DNA of 64,000 bases from Ricinus communis (taxonomy: Eukaryota > Streptophyta > Magnoliopsida > Malpighiales > Euphorbiaceae), in assembly GCF_019578655.1 (NCBI RefSeq), contig NC_063257.1:30911159-30975158 (forward strand), written 5' to 3'. Position numbers and translations under genes: made by a program. The notes below the pieces were generated by a model. The model was given only the letters and a program-made list of their open reading frames with translations. It was not told the DNA's origin and did not search any database. Shown piece after piece: positions 63,201 through 64,000 of the stretch (positions within the stretch are counted from its first letter, which is position 1; each line of letters begins with the position of its first letter).

Positions 63201-63992
63201 GGCAAGAAGATCTAAACAGTATTTAGTTCCTTTGAGATTTTAAACAAAATGGGGAAAGAAAGTTTCAAGCCTAAAAATCACAATTAAATATCTACAAAGC
63301 TGTCTTGCTAGAAGAAATTTCACAGATTTCTTTCTACACATTACGCCGATCATTTTAGCAATTATAAAAGCATATTACCAGCATGTGCATCTGAAACCTT
63401 ATTAATAATTAAATAACGTTTGCATTTATAAACAAGTGCAGAAGCAGGAATTACCAGCCTTTGTGTAATTGATGGCTCCTGCTTTACCCGGGCTTAAAGA
63501 TTTCAAATCATCAAAATCTGCTTCAACAAACAGACAAACAAACAGAAAACGTAAAAACAGAGAAAAGAACACACATGTAGCGAAAAAAAAAAAAACACAA
63601 TTAAATGAGAAGAAATGAAGAACATACCACCACGGATAACAGCCTCATTCCAAAACCTGCTTTTCTCTTTGAGATTGAACAAAGAAAACACTGATGATAA
63701 TCTCCCCGTTTTACGAGACCCATTTGATCCACTAACTGTCAACTGATACACATTTGTTTCAACAATTTTGCTCATTAGAAGTTAAAAATGTAACGATTTA
63801 TAGAGAAATAATGGCATCATATCCATATAAACACAATCTCATTGACCATAAAACCCTATATTTCTTATGCTCCACTTGTACTACTACAGTGCGAAATGAT
63901 AGAATTGAAAAGCCAATGAAAATTACCAGTAAAAGAGTGCAGATTACTAAGACACAAGTAGCATTAGTAGCAATTCCACCATTACTACCCAT
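41873..63992 (-). CDS. At5g58100-like membrane protein (pollen exine), 25 exons
   Basis: Full-length homologue of Arabidopsis At5g58100, reported to be a membrane protein needed for pollen exine. Exons: 63992-63927, 63742-63628, 63517-63455, 62653-62552, 62439-62271, 62114-62016, 61541-61392, 59993-59954, 59705-59648, 59531-59449, 58638-58540, 58406-58294, 58198-58080, 57501-57431, 55370-55265, 48991-48852, 48289-48131, 48052-47949, 47753-47578, 44663-44474, 44129-44030, 43046-42878, 42536-42454, 42358-42282, 42044-41873. All phases join; 940 residues, no stop. N-terminal hydrophobic signal at about 12-26; PVPVNFIFIGFEGKG near 95-109; AFIDLTAGPFSWGP near 387; C-terminal anchor 915-930 and basic tail KPRRPKPKIN. 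Exon 1 is the least sure: the acceptor at 63742 was chosen for phase and a TTCTAAT branch site. Biochemical activity is unknown. Confidence 0.93.
43215..43266. repeat. (GT)n(GA)n compound microsatellite in intron 21
   Basis: About 10 GT units followed by about 15 GA units, in the intron between exons 22 and 21 of the exine-related gene. Likely polymorphic. Confidence 0.95.
44664..47577 (-). other. Intron 19 of the exine-related gene, 2.9 kb
   Basis: Lies between exon 20 (ends 44663 on its 5' side) and exon 19 (47578). I see no recognisable transposon domains, no strong repeats and no protein-like ORF. Its size suggests an old decayed insertion, but nothing in it supports a class. Confidence 0.6.
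48967..49076 (-). repeat. Tandem duplication of the exon 16 acceptor region, copy 1 (left half)
   Basis: This is the start of exon 16 (about 25 bases) plus adjacent intron 15. It continues, after the copia insertion, at 54880-54981. The complete unit of about 205 bp is repeated at 54982-55184. Shared text includes AAATCCT...ATCAAGTTC, ATTTAAATTAGA, AGTTCAT and AAGAAAATATGCT. This copy keeps the working CAG acceptor. Confidence 0.8.
49077..49344 (+). repeat. 5' LTR of the copia element
   Basis: Starts TATCAGTGGCAGAGATTG and ends CTCAAACTTTATTA. It aligns to the right LTR except for a gap of about 50 bases (right-LTR text around CGACGCCTGCC). The ends set by the target duplication are TA...TA rather than TG...CA. 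Confidence 0.85.
49345..49356 (+). other. Primer binding site, initiator Met tRNA
   Basis: TGGTATCAGAGC directly follows the 5' LTR. This is the standard plant copia primer site, complementary to the 3' end of initiator tRNA-Met. Confidence 0.9.
49508..50260 (+). pseudogene. copia gag, broken
   Basis: The ATG at 49508 opens MSMENSFGRVSTETLAIKFT, followed by NYAAWEFQQNF, the common start of copia Gag. A frame shift leads to LKGKELWSHIDRSS. Near 49750-49830 the text GNLSIEQYYSGFINLWSEYS matches the UBN2-type Gag core. Two CX2CX4HX4C zinc knuckles lie at about 50115-50220; the first has an internal stop, the second reads CNYCKQNGHNIKDC. Confidence 0.8.
50390..52180 (+). pseudogene. copia protease and integrase, broken and split by a MITE
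   Basis: The protease remnant near 50400 reads WFVDSKDSNHTTG, where the usual DSGAS active site has become DSKDS. The integrase zinc finger follows at about 50785-50915 (GHPNNVVLSHMM, CSTCKLGKSNSLPF). The core begins HSDVWGITPT and TFIDDHSCFTWIYF (about 50975-51075). After the Tourist-like MITE (51156-51678) it resumes with DNGGEYMSHDFQAFLQQKG, SGVAECKNRHLLDMVRTLL and FWAEALSTVVYLINRLPF to about 51945. The part 51960-52180 holds the usual integrase tail. Confidence 0.85.
51156..51678. mobile_element. Tourist-like MITE in the copia integrase
   Basis: A 523-bp AT-rich insert with terminal inverted repeats GGCTATGTTTGGTA and TATCAAATATAGCC, flanked by TAA (51153-51155 and 51679-51681). TAA target duplications and GGC...TTTGG termini fit the PIF/Harbinger (Tourist) group. 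Removing the insert and one TAA restores the integrase reading CIK|VLQYDNGGEY. Inner parts of both arms are also complementary (TAATGGAAT/ATTCCATTA text). No transposase. Confidence 0.88.
52189..53088. mobile_element. hAT-type MITE in the copia element
   Basis: A 900-bp insert with termini CATAGCTGTTAAAGGCG and, inverted, CATAGTTGTCAAAAGTG, flanked by a perfect 8-bp duplication GTTTCCCC (52181-52188 and 53089-53096). Eight-base duplications and this terminal sequence fit the hAT superfamily. The arms are rich in AAGGCGCAAGGCG / CGCCTCAAG text, which could fold. Removing it joins FHQHVSP to LNGVLPSF in frame. A TCATCATCA-rich middle has no transposase. Confidence 0.88.
53089..54528 (+). pseudogene. 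copia reverse transcriptase and RNase H, broken
   Basis: After the second MITE the frame resumes with LNGVLPSFDDISPS. The RT is recognised by VQLVLAIAASKGWSLRQMDV, ENAFFHMDLEEEIHM and CKLKWSLYGLK (53570-53740), then LLVYVDIIITGSDSELI (53855-53905) where the catalytic YVDD has become YVDI, and NHLGLLRYFLGLEV. RNase H follows at 54065-54256 with ADWAGYSDAQHSITGW, SLISWKSKQDWVSKSSTESK and further on HIEVDYHSIREA (54384-54420). A segment between RT and RNase H appears deleted. Confidence 0.9.
54565..54879 (+). repeat. 3' LTR of the copia element
   Basis: Starts TATCAGTGGCGGAGATTGTGG and ends CTCAAACTTCGTTA, 315 bp. It is preceded by the purine tract GAGAGGGGA. Divergence from the left LTR is visible throughout, so the insertion is not recent. 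Confidence 0.85.
54982..55184 (-). repeat. Tandem duplication of the exon 16 acceptor region, copy 2
   Basis: Second copy, directly after the continuation of copy 1. On the minus strand it holds GAACTTGATCAGAGTATG, a vestige of the first ~25 bases of exon 16, but the acceptor before it has changed from ACAG to TCGG. It is therefore unlikely to be spliced and lies inside intron 15. Confidence 0.8.
55371..57430 (-). other. Intron 14 of the exine-related gene
   Basis: About 2.06 kb. It contains a direct repeat of GGTGGCTCAGAACTTCTAAT at about 55951 and 56009, with related text around it, and a TA run near 57251-57268. No gene or element is recognised. Confidence 0.6.
60163..60210. repeat. (CT)n microsatellite in intron 7
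   Basis: An uninterrupted CT array of about 24 units in the intron between exons 8 and 7 of the exine-related gene; GA on the sense strand. Confidence 0.95.
60350..60680 (+). repeat. Local direct duplication in intron 7, two ~165-bp units
   Basis: Two units share, in order, TATATTTGTTCAAGTGCAT / TTATTTGTTAAAATGCAT, TTTAAGTG, GTTTGTGGATCA / ATTTGTGGATCAC, ATATACT, CTAGAAG and GATGAAGAATAGAGCAAG / AATGAAGAATGGAGCAAG. They lie at about 60365-60503 and 60527-60672. No coding function is seen in the rest of the intron (59994-61391). Confidence 0.75.
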
Positions 63993-64000
63993 ATCCCTCT

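Noticed and set aside
63626..63775. Exon 2 starting at an ATG or at the AG at 63771
   Set aside because: The ATG frame would give a protein without a signal, and the acceptor at 63771 does not match the phase of exon 1; the acceptor before 63742 does.

Overview
This is a nuclear plant window, most likely from a eudicot. It is AT-rich, holds split genes with GT-AG introns, and is packed with LTR retrotransposons, MITEs, long AT microsatellites and nuclear copies of plastid DNA. Two host genes are complete and readable, both on the minus strand. The first (30232-33021, 5 exons, 503 codons) is an organic cation/carnitine transporter 7-like MFS protein of the plant NiaP nicotinate-transporter group. 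The second (41873-63992, 25 exons, 940 codons) is the homologue of Arabidopsis At5g58100, a signal-peptide plus C-terminal-anchor membrane protein linked to pollen exine formation. I rebuilt both by hand from splice sites, phase continuity and family similarity; neither has a stop or frame break.

Layout. 1-5275: a minus-strand gypsy element (Athila-like) with LTR, tRNA-Asp-type primer site, broken gag and a protease ORF, but no reverse transcriptase or integrase in view; a GC-rich GGGCCC repeat island sits inside it. 5300-11291: AT-rich DNA with a long direct repeat and TA microsatellites. 11292-14205: a 2.9-kb LTR-like element with TG...CA ends. 14258-14640: a tandem repeat of about 130 bp. 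14693-29008: two related plus-strand gypsy (Tat/Ogre-like) elements with four LTR copies, one carrying a nested solo LTR. The better-preserved one still has an integrase remnant and a host-like exon/intron segment upstream. 30232-33021: the transporter gene. 35261-41100: a plastid-derived insert made of ycf2, ndhB, rpoC2 and rpl2 pieces in an order not found in plastomes. Its ycf2 part was later split by a second copy of the 2.9-kb element, with a 5-bp target duplication. 41873-63992: the exine-related gene. Its 6.3-kb intron 15 contains a Ty1/copia element (49077-54879) that itself carries two MITEs with clean target duplications.

The two genes have no obvious shared pathway. The main story is layered insertion: plastid DNA then LTR element, and local exon/intron duplication then copia then MITEs, with gene coding capacity preserved. 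I found no convincing new biological system. The most notable items are the target-site duplications that give a relative order of events, the chimeric plastid insert, and a plant-mobile-domain-like segment carried by the Tat-like element. Species cannot be fixed from sequence alone.
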